Below are positions 44,183 to 54,782 of a stretch of 64,000 nt of DNA, in pieces; the stretch's first letter is position 1; every line of letters starts with the position of its first letter. The stretch is from Bisporella sp. PMI_857. Lineage: Eukaryota; Ascomycota; Leotiomycetes; Helotiales; Helotiaceae. The notes under the pieces were generated by a model, which did no database searches, was not told where the DNA came from, and was given only the letters and a program-made list of their open reading frames with translations. Both the position numbers and the translations under genes were made by a program. The stretch lies in assembly GCA_021307315.1 (NCBI GenBank), contig JAJSPD010000038.1, positions 310,001-374,000 of the forward strand. The letters are read 5' to 3'.

Positions 44183-46209
44183 ATGCCGTCAAACACACCC
44201 CGCAATGAGCGGATTGCTCCCCAGGCGGTCAATAAGACCTCCGCCAAGGTAGCCCATGTCAACATGATGACCGATACTATTATCGCCAACATGCCTCCAG
44301 ATGGCCTCCGGAAAATTTTGCGCGGCTTACTTGGAGTTGATCCCAAGGTGACGATGAAGCTGAATGAGCTTGCCAAAAATTATCTTTCTGAAACCACACC
44401 AGATTCTTCTCCAGAACTCTTCAAATATGAACCGTACCCTAGCGTTACTTCGGCATTTTCTGAGTTCCAAAGGAGATATAGATGTTTAATGGGATGTGGA
44501 TTGGGATTTGCCAGCATAGATCTTTTGGTGGAAGTCATTCGACAGGTTCAGCCAGTACTGTTTCTGGAAGGGAAAGAGATCACGGAGTTGCTAATGGATA
44601 CGCTCGCCGTTGTGGATGCCGATATCGTTCAGTCTGTGACTGCTGTTCAGAAAGAACTTCAGACAGCATCCGGAATTAGAGAGATGAATAACCAAGAGGA
44701 AGCCATCGTGAACGGTCTTCGAGATCTATTGGTGGAATGTAAGCATTACGCAGAAAGAACTGGAAGGGATTTTGTGTTTGATAGAGGATTCTCGAGGATT
44801 ATGAAGTTAAAGGGGATTTCTGGTCCCGCTGTCATGCCAAAGGAACCTGCTGTGGCACTAAAAACTCTGTCTCCTACCAGGAGTGGACGTGGTAATATTG
44901 AGTATTTTCAGCTGGGTTCATTATCCGTTCCAAGAATGTTCATGGGTGAGTTGGGAGAGCATGGGCTTGGTAAGATCCTGACAATAGCTGACCGCGTGAT
45001 ATTAGGCTTGTGGCAATTTTCAAGTCCTGCTTGGGGAACAGCATCAACTTCAAAAATCAATAAAGATTTCAGAAAACATGTCGACGCTGGTTTCACCGCG
45101 TATGGTAAGTCAATAAAGCAAGACGAGAAATATTCTCAGCTATAATTTTAATTTCGAAAATTGCAGACATGTCAGACCATTACGGAGATGCCGAAGTGGT
45201 CTTTGGCTCATTTAGATCTTCTCAGTCAGATGCGCTCAGCATCTTCTGTGCGACCAAGTATTGCGTATTCGAACCTATCACAATCACGAAAGACGTTGTC
45301 GAAGCAAATATTTCAGAACGACTTCTAAATATTAATGCCAGTACCGTTGAGCTACTTCAATTACACTGGCAATTTGTAAGTGAACGGTTCTTGATAATTT
45401 TATAGGAGACTGATCCGCCGCCAGTATGATGATCTACAATATGTTAAAATGGCACAACTTGTAAAACAAGATACTCGGGTTTTGAACGTTGGTCTGTGTA
45501 ATTTCGACACTCAGCGCATGAATGAAGTGGTGGAAAGTGGCGTACAGATTGTATCCAACCAAGTACAGGTAAGTGAAAAGGCAGCATGGATTCTGCGAGA
45601 TGCTGCTAAGAGAGATATGTAGTTCTCCCTCATTGATCTTCGACCCACATTCAAAATGGCAGAGAGTTGTTTAAATAATAATATCAAACTTTTAACATAT
45701 GGTTCTTTAGTAAGACTCTCGTACAATGAGCGACGAAATTGTCTGACCTGCGTATAGTGTGGTGGATTCCTTGCCGAGAAGTGGCTTAACAAATCAGCAC
45801 CAAACATGTTCGCAGAAGATATGACACCAAGTCACAGAAAGGCACGATAATTCTGTAATTTCATTAGACTAATTGCTAATACTTTTTTCTTAAGTACTTC
45901 GAAATGATCACCGTTTGGGGAGGCTGGGGCCTCCTGCAACAACTTCTCGGCGTCCTCTTCGAGATCGGACAGAAGTATAATGTTTCTGTCTCTAATGTAG
46001 CCACAAGATGGGTTTTGGATCATGAATATGTAGGAGCTGTTATCATTGGTGGCAGAATGGGGATTAGTGAACACGTTGATGAGAACCTGAAAGTCTTCTC
46101 TTTCAAAATTGATGAGGAGGATAAAGCAAAAATAACAGTAATATTGGAACAGAGCAGAGCGCAGGATATGTTTGATGCAATTGGTGATTGTGGCGCTGAG
46201 TATAGATAG
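44183..46209 (+). CDS. Aldo/keto reductase with unknown N-terminal domain
   Basis: Six exons, 44183-45104, 45167-45375, 45425-45568, 45623-45709, 45758-45841 and 45895-46209, give 586 aa. The C-terminal 320 residues are an aldo/keto reductase barrel with the tetrad visible: Asp in TAY|DMSDHYG (completed over a junction), Tyr in DHYG, Lys in CATKYCVF, His in QLHWQF. Later blocks are VLNVGLCNFDT, IVSNQVQ|FSLIDLRP and NVATRWVLDH. The first 260 residues are a separate helical domain with YRCLMGCGLGFASIDLL and MDTLAVVDADI that I cannot assign. The fifth intron (45842-45894) starts with GC rather than GT; no GT alternative keeps the frame. All exons are otherwise intact, so it is probably functional. 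Confidence 0.82.
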
Positions 46210-47662
46210 CCTTACAATACTAAAATAAGTATGATCGTAGTTAATTTTTCATGTGTAGATTATGACGGAATGTGGTGCAGTGAAAAAGAATGAACATATA
46301 CATGGATCATAAGGCCTGGATTATCGGCTACAGGGCTCTCGGTGGTAGTGGTGGTCGTAGTGCAGGGTTTCGGCCACAGAGGTTATTAGCATAAGATTGG
46401 GTGCAGAATCCTCAGTGGTTTCAATGGCATTGCCAGGTATAATGGCATCGTTAGTAGAAGTAGCATTGGCAAGAGGAGACGCGACAGTTCGTGCGGAGTG
46501 TTGATATAACCTAATCAAGTTAGAAAGTTCTAATCTATGGAGCAGAATGCATGCAAACCGTCCCCACTGCCTCTGCCTCTATGTCACCGAGGATAATAGT
46601 TAGGTGTTCTAAGAGGGGGAAGGATTCGAATAGGTCACTTAGAACCTCTGGCGGGTCGAACAACTCCATTCGTCCAGGGCTACTAGTTATCTTATATGAC
46701 CAGCGGATCTAGGTTTGTGGGGTCCTAGCGTTTAATAGTGAAGTGAAGAAAGAAATAGAGATTTCTAGTTCCCGATACAACGCCCTTTTTACGTACAACT
46801 GCCAACATGCCAGTGCTGAGATCTACTCCATCAAGGACAAATTTCTCAGCAAGAAATTACTGAGCTAGAGACGCCTACGAGACCAGTGCCGCAACCAGTA
46901 TCAGATCTTCAGCTTATCAGAAGAGGTTGATGATATATTGCTAATGACAGTCTCCACGCAGCGCCGGGGAGAAGCGCAGCTTGCTGTGTTGTTTTCTGTG
47001 TCGTAAACACCAGCCCATTCATCATACAGACTTTGCGCCTTCGAGCTCCCGGCTAGAGCGTATGCGCGCTAGAGGTATTGATCAGTGCGTGAGGCAGTGG
47101 CGGTGGATGGGACATTTTGAATGCAGTGGTAAGCGAAGTGCTTTATTCAAAGCTATCGTTAACCCATCTTAATATTGTTAAGATGACCTGTGCTTTCTTG
47201 CTCTTCTGCCATGGAGATCGACTGCTTGTTCTAGTCCTTAAGAGGAAGTGTGTAGCACCACTTATCACATGCTCAAATGAGACGACCGACAAAAGCCGGG
47301 CCCCAGTAAAAACGTTCGGCCCAGGAGACTTAGTCGGATCCTTACGGACTAGTATTCAGAGCTTCCAACTAAACGAGGATGATTAATCTGGTTATTCTGA
47401 ACTGAGGCGGGGTCGAACGACTTCAGTAGATGACTACTAGCGTGTTACGACGCTATGCTCCTGGGAATATCCGGTTTACCATACAAAACAAGGGGGAACA
47501 GGTACCCAATGAATTAGCCCGTCTCCATGCGGTAGTGGTATTTTACATTCCGCTCAGTTTGACAGGTACGCTAATCTTAAGCTTCATGACTAGGATGGCA
47601 GCTTGAAAAGCTCGCAATTGTTATTTCAGCTCTCTTCGTTGCCTGTTTCTAAAACATTCGAG
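46210..47662. other. 1.45-kb gene-free stretch
   Basis: I could not support any gene in this stretch between the reductase and the MFS transporter. Small ORFs on both strands lack domains and overlap. Confidence 0.4.
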
Positions 47663-49149
47663 ATGAGTAATACCGAGTTAGTGACCGTCCCGCTACCTCA
47701 GCCAGTCACAACTCCTTCAGCCTTTGAGGGCCGTGAAAGATCATCACCACGACCGCAGGATGCAGAGGGCGAGCCAACGAATGGCAGGCGAACAGAACAA
47801 GGGCTTGCGCCCATAGATGGAGGATCTGCTGCTTGGAGGCTGCTCTGCGCTGCCTTCATTTTTGAGACATTGCTATGGGGTAAACTCCTATCATGGATCG
47901 AATTTCATAGATGAGGCTGATAGAAATTGAATATAGGCTTCCCCCTCTCTTTTGGTGTCTTTCAAGAATACTACTCCAAAATTCCAGAATTTGCCAACAA
48001 TCGCTATATTTCCGTTGTAGGTACCATAGCATCCGGATTGGGTTATATCGGAGCACCAGTCGTCATGCCTTTTATTCATCGGTATCAGCGGTGGCGGCGG
48101 CAGATGATTTGGGTCGGCTGTACATCCCATAACTTACTAGGATGTCGAGACATAAATTGCTAACCTATCTCTTAGGGCTGATTTGCATTGCCGGACTCGT
48201 CTTGGGGTCTTTGGCATCCACTTTAGAAGTGCTTGTCCTTACACAAGGTGTGACTTATGGTCTTGGGTTCCTCATATTATACTACCCCATCCTCAGCATG
48301 GTAAATGAATACTGGATCGCGCGTCGTGGCATGGCTTACGGTGTTCTTTGCGGTGCGTCCGGTGTCTCAGGGTGCGTTATTCCATTCGTGCTGCAAGCAC
48401 TTTTGGGAAAGTACGGATACAAAACGACGCTTCGCGCTGTGGCTGTGGCTCTCGCGTCGCTTACGGGTCCGGTAATTCCTCTCTTGAAGGGTCGTTTGCC
48501 GCCCTCAGAGCGAGCTAGTATCCCCAAAATTAACTGGACGTTTTTTCGGAGTCCTCTATTCTGGGTATACTCGGTTTCAAACCTATTGCAAGGATTTGGG
48601 TATTTTTTCCCTTCTTTGTACCTACCCTCTTATGCATCGTCCCTAGGGCTCGGCGGCAAGAGCGGCGCACTTCTCCTCGCGCTGATGAGCGTTTGTCAAG
48701 TCGGTGGTCAGTTTGTCTTCGGTCTGCTATCTGATCACAAAGTACCACTTAACATTTTGGCTTGCCTGTCAACCATAGTTGCAGCAATTGCTTGTCTGAC
48801 TATGTGGAGACTAGCTAAGTCGCTCCCAGTCTTAATTGTCTTTGCCATGGTGTACGGGTTCTTTGGTGCAGGGTTTACTGCCATATGGGCGAGGATGAGC
48901 ACCGCCGTAACCAACGATGTGACAGCAGGACCAATTGTCTTCAGCTTGCTTAACCTCGGTAAAGGTATCGGAAATGTGCTTGCCGGACCTGTTGGAGGGG
49001 TTCTAGTTTCCAGCTCAAAGTCTACCGGAACTCCATCATCGTTGTCCTATCGTTGGGTCATCGTCTTTACCGGAGTGTGCATGTTTGCGAGCGCTTGTAC
49101 TATCTGCTTGCGATATTTGAAGTACCTTAGCATTTTGGTTGTTCGATAA
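47663..49149 (+). CDS. MFS transporter, monocarboxylate-porter type
   Basis: Three exons, 47663-47879, 47937-48119 and 48176-49149, give 457 aa. The N-terminal 60 residues are a polar cytosolic tail. The first span follows AAWRLLCAAFIFETLLWG and leads into FPLSFGVFQEYYS, the typical monocarboxylate porter opening. Further landmarks are LTQGVTYGLGFLILYYP, RRGMAYGVLCGASGVSG and the second-half GGQFVFGLLSDH. The second intron uses donor GTACAT and restores IWVGW|LICIAG. The protein is intact. The substrate is unknown; fungal relatives carry monocarboxylates or riboflavin-like compounds. Confidence 0.85.
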
Positions 49150-50252
49150 GAGCGGGGAAGTGGCAAGCAGCATAACGTTTGACATTGGCTACGTGTTACA
49201 AGCCGAGACATTGCTGGAAAAGTTGATATTCTTAGTGTTCTTCGTTACTATAGGTAAATGTTGTAGCATCACATCTCTATGGGAAGACAGACAATGCTAT
49301 GAATTCTTCAACACTACCTAGGTGTGAGGAAGGCTGTGAATAAAATGTAATTATGGCTATGAAAAGTTAAGTGATGGCACAACAGGCGAAAGAACTCATC
49401 AAAAGTTGTGGTACTTTGTCTATACGAAGTCTGAAAAGCAGGCTTCTTCTGAACAAATATCTTCAGCTTCCCCCAGAAAGGATGATACCTGTGGTAAAAC
49501 AAAGTCGCCAGCTGGAGTTGATTAAGGTCGCTGTCGATGCCTTGTCGTCGTCTTCTCGAAGGCGTCGCGAGGGAGTGGCTGACGTGTTCAGAATAGAGGA
49601 TCCTGCGAGCGAAATGGGTATATCAGACAGAACGTCTATAGTGATATTGTTATTCATAAACGTTTTGTTTAACAGTTATAAGCTCGGCCGCGTTGTACGC
49701 ACTTCCAATAAAAGAAGATTGCACGTCTCCAAAACACGTTTTACAGATCAAGCTTCTGCGTTCTCTTACTCTTCGCCGACTATTTTGTACGCCTTGGGTA
49801 TTGCTTTCATTTCAGGGGTGGATACACCAAGCTGGAGAAACAGCGCCGTCGTCTTGTTCGTTATCATGGCATTGGTCCTCAGCATGCTCTGGCAAATCAC
49901 ATTGGTATGTACTCCCTACTTCTGTAAGACTGAACAACAGAGACATATCATACATCTTCACCACAGAAACTCCACCAAGCAAGAGTGAGAACTCATACAT
50001 GATATAATCGCAGCCCATCTGCCTGTAGTGAATAAAGCTATCCCATATGTAACGCAAAGTGACTGCTACAGGATTCACGGCACAGGGCCCGCCAGTCGTA
50101 GTCAATGGCGTTGTGCATGTTGTGCTTTAGATAGTCAGGCCCGGCTACTGTGACTCAACTACAGAACAAATACATTCGCCTTTCTAAAAAGCGAGTCCCT
50201 CTTTCTTACAATATTTATCAAGTTAGGCAAACAGGATCTTCAACAAACTCAA
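49150..50252. other. Spacer with doubtful membrane ORF
   Basis: This stretch lies between the transporter and the tRNA gene. Its only notable content is the ORF at 49374-49988, listed separately. The rest is AT-rich without recognised features. Confidence 0.4.
49374..49988 (+). CDS. Hypothetical small membrane protein
   Basis: This ORF of 204 codons has three hydrophobic stretches (IVILLFINVLF, ILYALGIAFISGV, VVLFVIMALVLSMLW) after a basic N-terminal half. A GTATGT donor follows the last span and AG acceptors lie shortly after, so the true C-terminus may differ. I recognise no family. Length and hydrophobic pattern argue weakly for a real gene; chance remains possible. Confidence 0.35.
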   Translation: MAQQAKELIKSCGTLSIRSLKSRLLLNKYLQLPPERMIPVVKQSRQLELIKVAVDALSSSSRRRREGVADVFRIEDPASEMGISDRTSIVILLFINVLFNSYKLGRVVRTSNKRRLHVSKTRFTDQASAFSYSSPTILYALGIAFISGVDTPSWRNSAVVLFVIMALVLSMLWQITLVCTPYFCKTEQQRHIIHLHHRNSTKQE

Positions 50253-50336
50253 GTTCGGTTAGTCTAGTGGTCAAGACGTTCGTTTGTGGTCTACGCAAAA
50301 CACGAAAGATCGACAGTTCAATCCTGTCACCGGACA
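50253..50336 (+). tRNA. tRNA-His (GUG) with short intron
   Basis: The sequence folds as a cloverleaf. The acceptor GTTCGGT pairs with ACCGGAC (one G-T pair) with discriminator A, and the D-stem GTCT pairs with AGAC. The anticodon stem TTCGT pairs with ACGAA, and the T-arm GACAG-TTCAATC-CTGTC is perfect. The anticodon loop reads TTGTGG then C, giving anticodon GTG for histidine, after removal of an 11-nt intron at the usual site after position 37 (about 50292-50302). The A box (TAGTCTAGTGG) and B box (GTTCAATCC) match RNA polymerase III promoters, and a T run follows shortly downstream. Confidence 0.75.
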
Positions 50337-50583
50337 TTTCACCTTTTGCCCACCGCCTTTAGATGGATCACCACTCACCCTTTCACTTAAGCGCAATGTA
50401 GATCATTCATGAGTACTGAATCTTGTTGAAAAATTATGTGTTGAGATTTTTGCTTCCGTTTGTCGCCGACTTAATTTTAGCTCTATGCTTGGTGTTCAAC
50501 ATGCATCAGGAGAATAAACAAAGTATGCAAAGGGTAGAAATAAGTGGAGAATATACAGATATAGTACATTAGAATAAAATCCC

Positions 50584-51855
50584 TCAGCTTTGGTTCAGCT
50601 CCTTGTAGTCTGGGAGGTCCCAATCCTTCACACCTTCCTTGAGTATCCATTTTCCAAGGTTAAAATTGAAGCGCGAGACTACTCCCAGTAGAATATTGAT
50701 GACGGCAATGCCAAATGCCGATGATGGGTAGACTGAACCACTCTCCAGAACCCCCTTCTGTACTTGGTCCATAAAGGGTCGAAATTTCTCTTCATAAGCC
50801 TTGAAGGCGGTTGTAAGTCCGTCCTTATTGTCTCCTCCACTGGCAAGGCCTCCGCAGTGTTTCCCAATCTCGCCAGCTAAGATATAAGCGCCCACCATGC
50901 TGGATGTAGTACCCATTCCAGTATTTGCTGAAGGACAATATGCTGCATCACCAACGAGTACCACTCGGCCGCGAGACCAAGAGTCCAACTTAATAAGGCC
51001 CATGCGCTCGCAATAGAAGTCGCCTGCATCCATCATGTCCTTCACGATGTCTGGTATCTGCCATCCGGCACCTGCGAAGATCTCTGCCAAAGCGGCCTTT
51101 TCCTCCTTCATATCTCCCGGGCGAGCCTTTTTCAGCCGCTCCGAGGCGGACGTGCAACCGAGGTATACCTGGAGGCTGTCTGGATTGCTCCTTCGCGTCA
51201 TCACTCCCCGTCTACCGGGTGCCATGTACGATGTTGCAATATATTGGTCTCCTTTTTGGAGAGGCCGAGGAATGGTGAAATAAGCTACGTACACGGCACT
51301 TTCGCCACTTTTAACCGGATAGAATTTGTCTGCAGTGCCAGATCCGAGCATTAGCTTCCGTGTGCGTGATCCCACTCCATCAGCACCGACCCACAGATCA
51401 AAATGATTCGTCTTTCCATCCGCAAAGCGAATCTCAACTGCGCTATCCTTCTCCTCGAAACTTTCGACCGACGTCCCAAAGATATACTTGGTTCGATCTT
51501 TGGTGGCGTCGTATATTAGACGGCACAGATCACCTCTCATGATCTCGAATTCGGTGGTGAAGTTCTGCGGACCCTTCCCCGACTTGTTCGCTGGGAAGAA
51601 AGCTCGTCGCGTGTTTGAGCTATCGACTATTTGAATACCCTGCTCAGGGGCAGACTTGGAACGAAAAGCCTGCTCGAGACCCATGCGCTTCATCACTTCA
51701 ATCCCGTGGCCACGTAGATCCAATTGAAGGCCAGTCACTCGTAGGCTGGAGAACCGCTCGACGACAGTTACGTCGTGGCCTAGCTTTGAGAGCCAGAAGG
51801 CAAGGGCATTTCCAGCCACACCTCCACCGCTAATAAGGACCTTCAATGGTACCAT
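50584..51855 (-). CDS. FAD-dependent aromatic-type monooxygenase
   Basis: This is a single-exon group A flavoprotein monooxygenase of 423 aa (PHBH/UbiH fold, close in type to TetX-like enzymes). The FAD Rossmann motif is LISGGGVAGNALAFWL at the extreme N-terminus. The DG motif is DLWVGADGVGSRTR, and the GD motif is VVLVGDAAYCPSANTGMG. It lacks introns, unlike most neighbours. The C-terminal 40 residues are partly hydrophobic (SSAFGIAVINILLGVVS), possibly a membrane contact. The substrate is unknown; family members hydroxylate aromatic or polyketide compounds with NAD(P)H. Confidence 0.93.
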   Translation of the reverse strand: MVPLKVLISGGGVAGNALAFWLSKLGHDVTVVERFSSLRVTGLQLDLRGHGIEVMKRMGLEQAFRSKSAPEQGIQIVDSSNTRRAFFPANKSGKGPQNFTTEFEIMRGDLCRLIYDATKDRTKYIFGTSVESFEEKDSAVEIRFADGKTNHFDLWVGADGVGSRTRKLMLGSGTADKFYPVKSGESAVYVAYFTIPRPLQKGDQYIATSYMAPGRRGVMTRRSNPDSLQVYLGCTSASERLKKARPGDMKEEKAALAEIFAGAGWQIPDIVKDMMDAGDFYCERMGLIKLDSWSRGRVVLVGDAAYCPSANTGMGTTSSMVGAYILAGEIGKHCGGLASGGDNKDGLTTAFKAYEEKFRPFMDQVQKGVLESGSVYPSSAFGIAVINILLGVVSRFNFNLGKWILKEGVKDWDLPDYKELNQS

Positions 51856-52651
51856 GATTTATCTGGAGTTGGCTTGCTTGGTTGTCACAAGCATATTTGA
51901 CAAAATGTTGGATCCAAACGGGAAGGGACTGAAATTGGGACTGATTTGGACTGCTTCAGCACAAAAGAAGCCCCGGAAAATCAATGTCAATTTATAAAGT
52001 CTACTGTGGAAGGTATGAGTCGCATAAATGGTGCATTTGACCTTCAACTCCGGCCAAGACGTATCGGCCGAGAGACTGTAGTGCCGTCGATTGTCCGAAG
52101 CAGCACCCGACAGCGTAGCCATTGAATGAAGCATGGTATTGCAATTACCGATTCACATCTTTCAATTCCATAAGTCCGTTAATCCCGTGAATGGCTCGGA
52201 GTTATGCCTCTGTTCAACAGCCAAGTTGAGGCTCTGCCAGGCGGCCAAACCTACAAACGGCGACCTTGTTGGACCCCAATAATCATGAGCTAATTGTCCT
52301 ATTAAAACGCAATTCTAATTGGTAGATGTGATGGGTTAAACAGCCTTTGGAAGGAATGATAGACGAAGCAACGCTAGTAAACTAGGGACCGCTCAAACCG
52401 TAACTATCATATAGCGGCGAAATATTACTCTCCACGAGATAATTTGCTCCAAATTCTGTTTCATGGACATGCCCTACTGGTAACTGTGCTGGATAGGCTT
52501 TACATCCCAATAATCAATAAGATGACGGTTGGCATAAATATGTCTCTTCAATTCTCTTACTGCCAGTGTGCTACAGAAGCACAATCATCTAAAAACCTCT
52601 GGGCTCGGAACACCAAAAACATCTCAAAATATATTTGTAAAGATAATGATC
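51856..52651. other. Spacer
   Basis: This 796-bp spacer separates two minus-strand genes: the promoter side of the monooxygenase and the 3' side of the 2EXR gene. No gene is seen. Confidence 0.4.
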
Positions 52652-54373
52652 TTAGAACAAGTCTAGGGAGTCGCGTGAAGGATAATGATCAACGAGGCGG
52701 TTATTATCACCAAAATAACGTCTCCTAGCAGCCTTCACGGCTTCTATCCCTTCCTCACCCTCACTATCTGGCTCATATTCGATTCGCATCCCGCTTAGGT
52801 CCCTGGCTTCACCTATGCAATGAAGTAGCCCGTCTGGTACGATAACTCTGGATGGTAGAAACGTGTGCTTTAACTTCTTGATCTCTGTCGGTGAGACAAC
52901 ATGTGTCATTCTCTTCTCAGCCTGGGCATACCATTCTGAATCATCACCAACCATTTGATCGTATACCTGGTCAATGTCCAGTTGGTTAATGTAATCATGT
53001 ATCCTTCGAGTTGCGGCTTTGATTTCGGGCATTTTCCAACGTGGTAAATCTTTTTGGACATTACTAAATGCTTTTCTCGCAGCTTCAGCAGCCCATGCCG
53101 TACGTTTTGCAAGGATACTTCCGTTTGATGGCTCGATGAACCGGATGTGTTCAGGAAAAGCGAACTGAAGCTCTCCACGATGGTCGGCGCCGGCAATTCT
53201 TCGATAAGGATAGACCACAATTGTCAATGTTTCCAAGTTAGGAAATTCAGCCCAAACTCTAGGCGGTGCGCTTGCAAAAACGTTGAAATCAACGGCAACA
53301 TGCCGTATCTTTAACAAAGCTTCTAATTCCTCTCGAACGGTGTCTAAAAGTGGTCGAGTTGTGTTAAGCCTTATCATAAGGTCAACCAGGACCTTGAATT
53401 GATCCCAGGAAGAGCCAAAGAAGTAGAAGACGTCGTACAGGATATTAACATATACCTGTATCTCGTAATCATCGCCGTCGTTAGACTCGGATGAGTAGGC
53501 ATAGCTGTCGGGTAGGTCGTGGTAAGTAGACCCACGAAAGAGTGGTAGCTGAGTGTATATACCTTGAGTAACTCGTTGGGAATTGATACAAATCTGCTGT
53601 GTAACAGGAACTTTATATATCTCGTGGTATTTGGATGTTGTCTTGCGTATCCTGCTGGAGCCATCAATTCGAGCCCCTTGAGGGTTAAAACAACGTCCTA
53701 CAACTCGCTTATCATATTCCATGCTTGTAATGATGTGAACTTGAGGATCATCGACCCGAGCGGCCATTGACCATATCCTCATCTGTATCTCGACTGGAAG
53801 CAGTTGAAATTTTGTAAATGTATATGCAGGAACTATTGACTCTCGCGTCTTATCAATACCACTGTGCTATTCATGGTCAATACTCCGTCCTTTTCCATCA
53901 CAAGATTGCAGAATGGAACATACCAACAATTGATGAGCAATCGGTAGCATCAGGTTCTTGAAAAAAGAATTCTCCCTTTCAATGAAAGCCTCTTGCTGCC
54001 GTACAATATCGTTTTTGAATTCTTCTCGGCGCGCTTCGAAGAGCAATCTCAAGCGTTCCTGCTTGCGAAACATATCGAGTTCGAGATAATCATCCTTGGT
54101 GAAATGCATACCATCTTCTCCAGCACTCCCGTCTTCTTTAATTTTGCCAACTATGCCAGTGCCATGCGCATCCTCCTCGAAGGCTTTACGGCGAGTCGCT
54201 TCCTCCTGACGCTCGCGGCTCAGTTCGCTATGTGTGACCTCATCGTCGTCCTCATCTTCGTTATCAGAGCCATAGTACCACCCAGCCCATGGCAGATCTA
54301 GATATGACCAAATATTCGACCTAGTAATTCTATAATGCAAGTTGAATATCCGTTCGGGGAATTGGAAGGACAT
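52652..54373 (-). CDS. 2EXR-domain protein
   Basis: I joined two frames into one gene: exon 54373-53924 and exon 53866-52652, giving 554 aa. The 57-nt intron runs GTATGT..ATAG and fuses IAHQLL|HSGIDKTRE in frame. The first 150 residues are acidic and then a charged coiled coil (RQEEATRRKAF, FRKQERLRLLFEARREEF). Directly after the junction lies the 2EXR motif TFTKFQLLPVEIQMRIWSMA, the F-x-x-L-P-x-E-I-x-x-x-I-W pattern common in filamentous fungi. The rest has no known motif. The function of 2EXR proteins is unknown. The start is uncertain: a CAG acceptor just upstream leaves room for another 5' exon. Confidence 0.75.
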
Positions 54374-54782
54374 GACGTCCAACTGATGTTCCTTACAGTT
54401 ACTCGGATAAATTGAGGCGGACCCGGGATAATCTACTAGCTACATTTCGGGTATGAATTCCTAAACGGCAAGATTTGTTACACAGGGTAATTCTGGGTGA
54501 AATTGAAGGACATAAAGACTGCAATAGTATTTATAAGCTTAAATCCCATGTATTTTCATTCCATATCTATTTTGAAGACCGCCTGGCCGTATTTTGAGTG
54601 GTGAGAGTAACAAACGCCTTGAAAATGCCTAGCAAATGGTAAATTCCAGCCTTCAATATGCTCCAAAATGTCAGGGTATCATGCAAGCCAACCATATAGC
54701 ATCCAACCTCATTATTCACACCCTGAAAATGCCGCTATTATCCTCTTATCAGCTAGATTCCGATCCATAGCAGCAAACTAGT
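54374..54782. other. Spacer
   Basis: This 409-bp spacer between the 2EXR gene and the Oxr1-like gene may contain the promoter or a first exon of the former. Nothing else is supported. Confidence 0.35.

Noticed and set aside
53867..54382. Separate gene ending GRSIDHE upstream of the 2EXR gene
   Set aside because: The last 19 codons are intron sequence starting with a perfect GTATGT donor; splicing to ATAG at 53867 joins it in frame to the 2EXR part.
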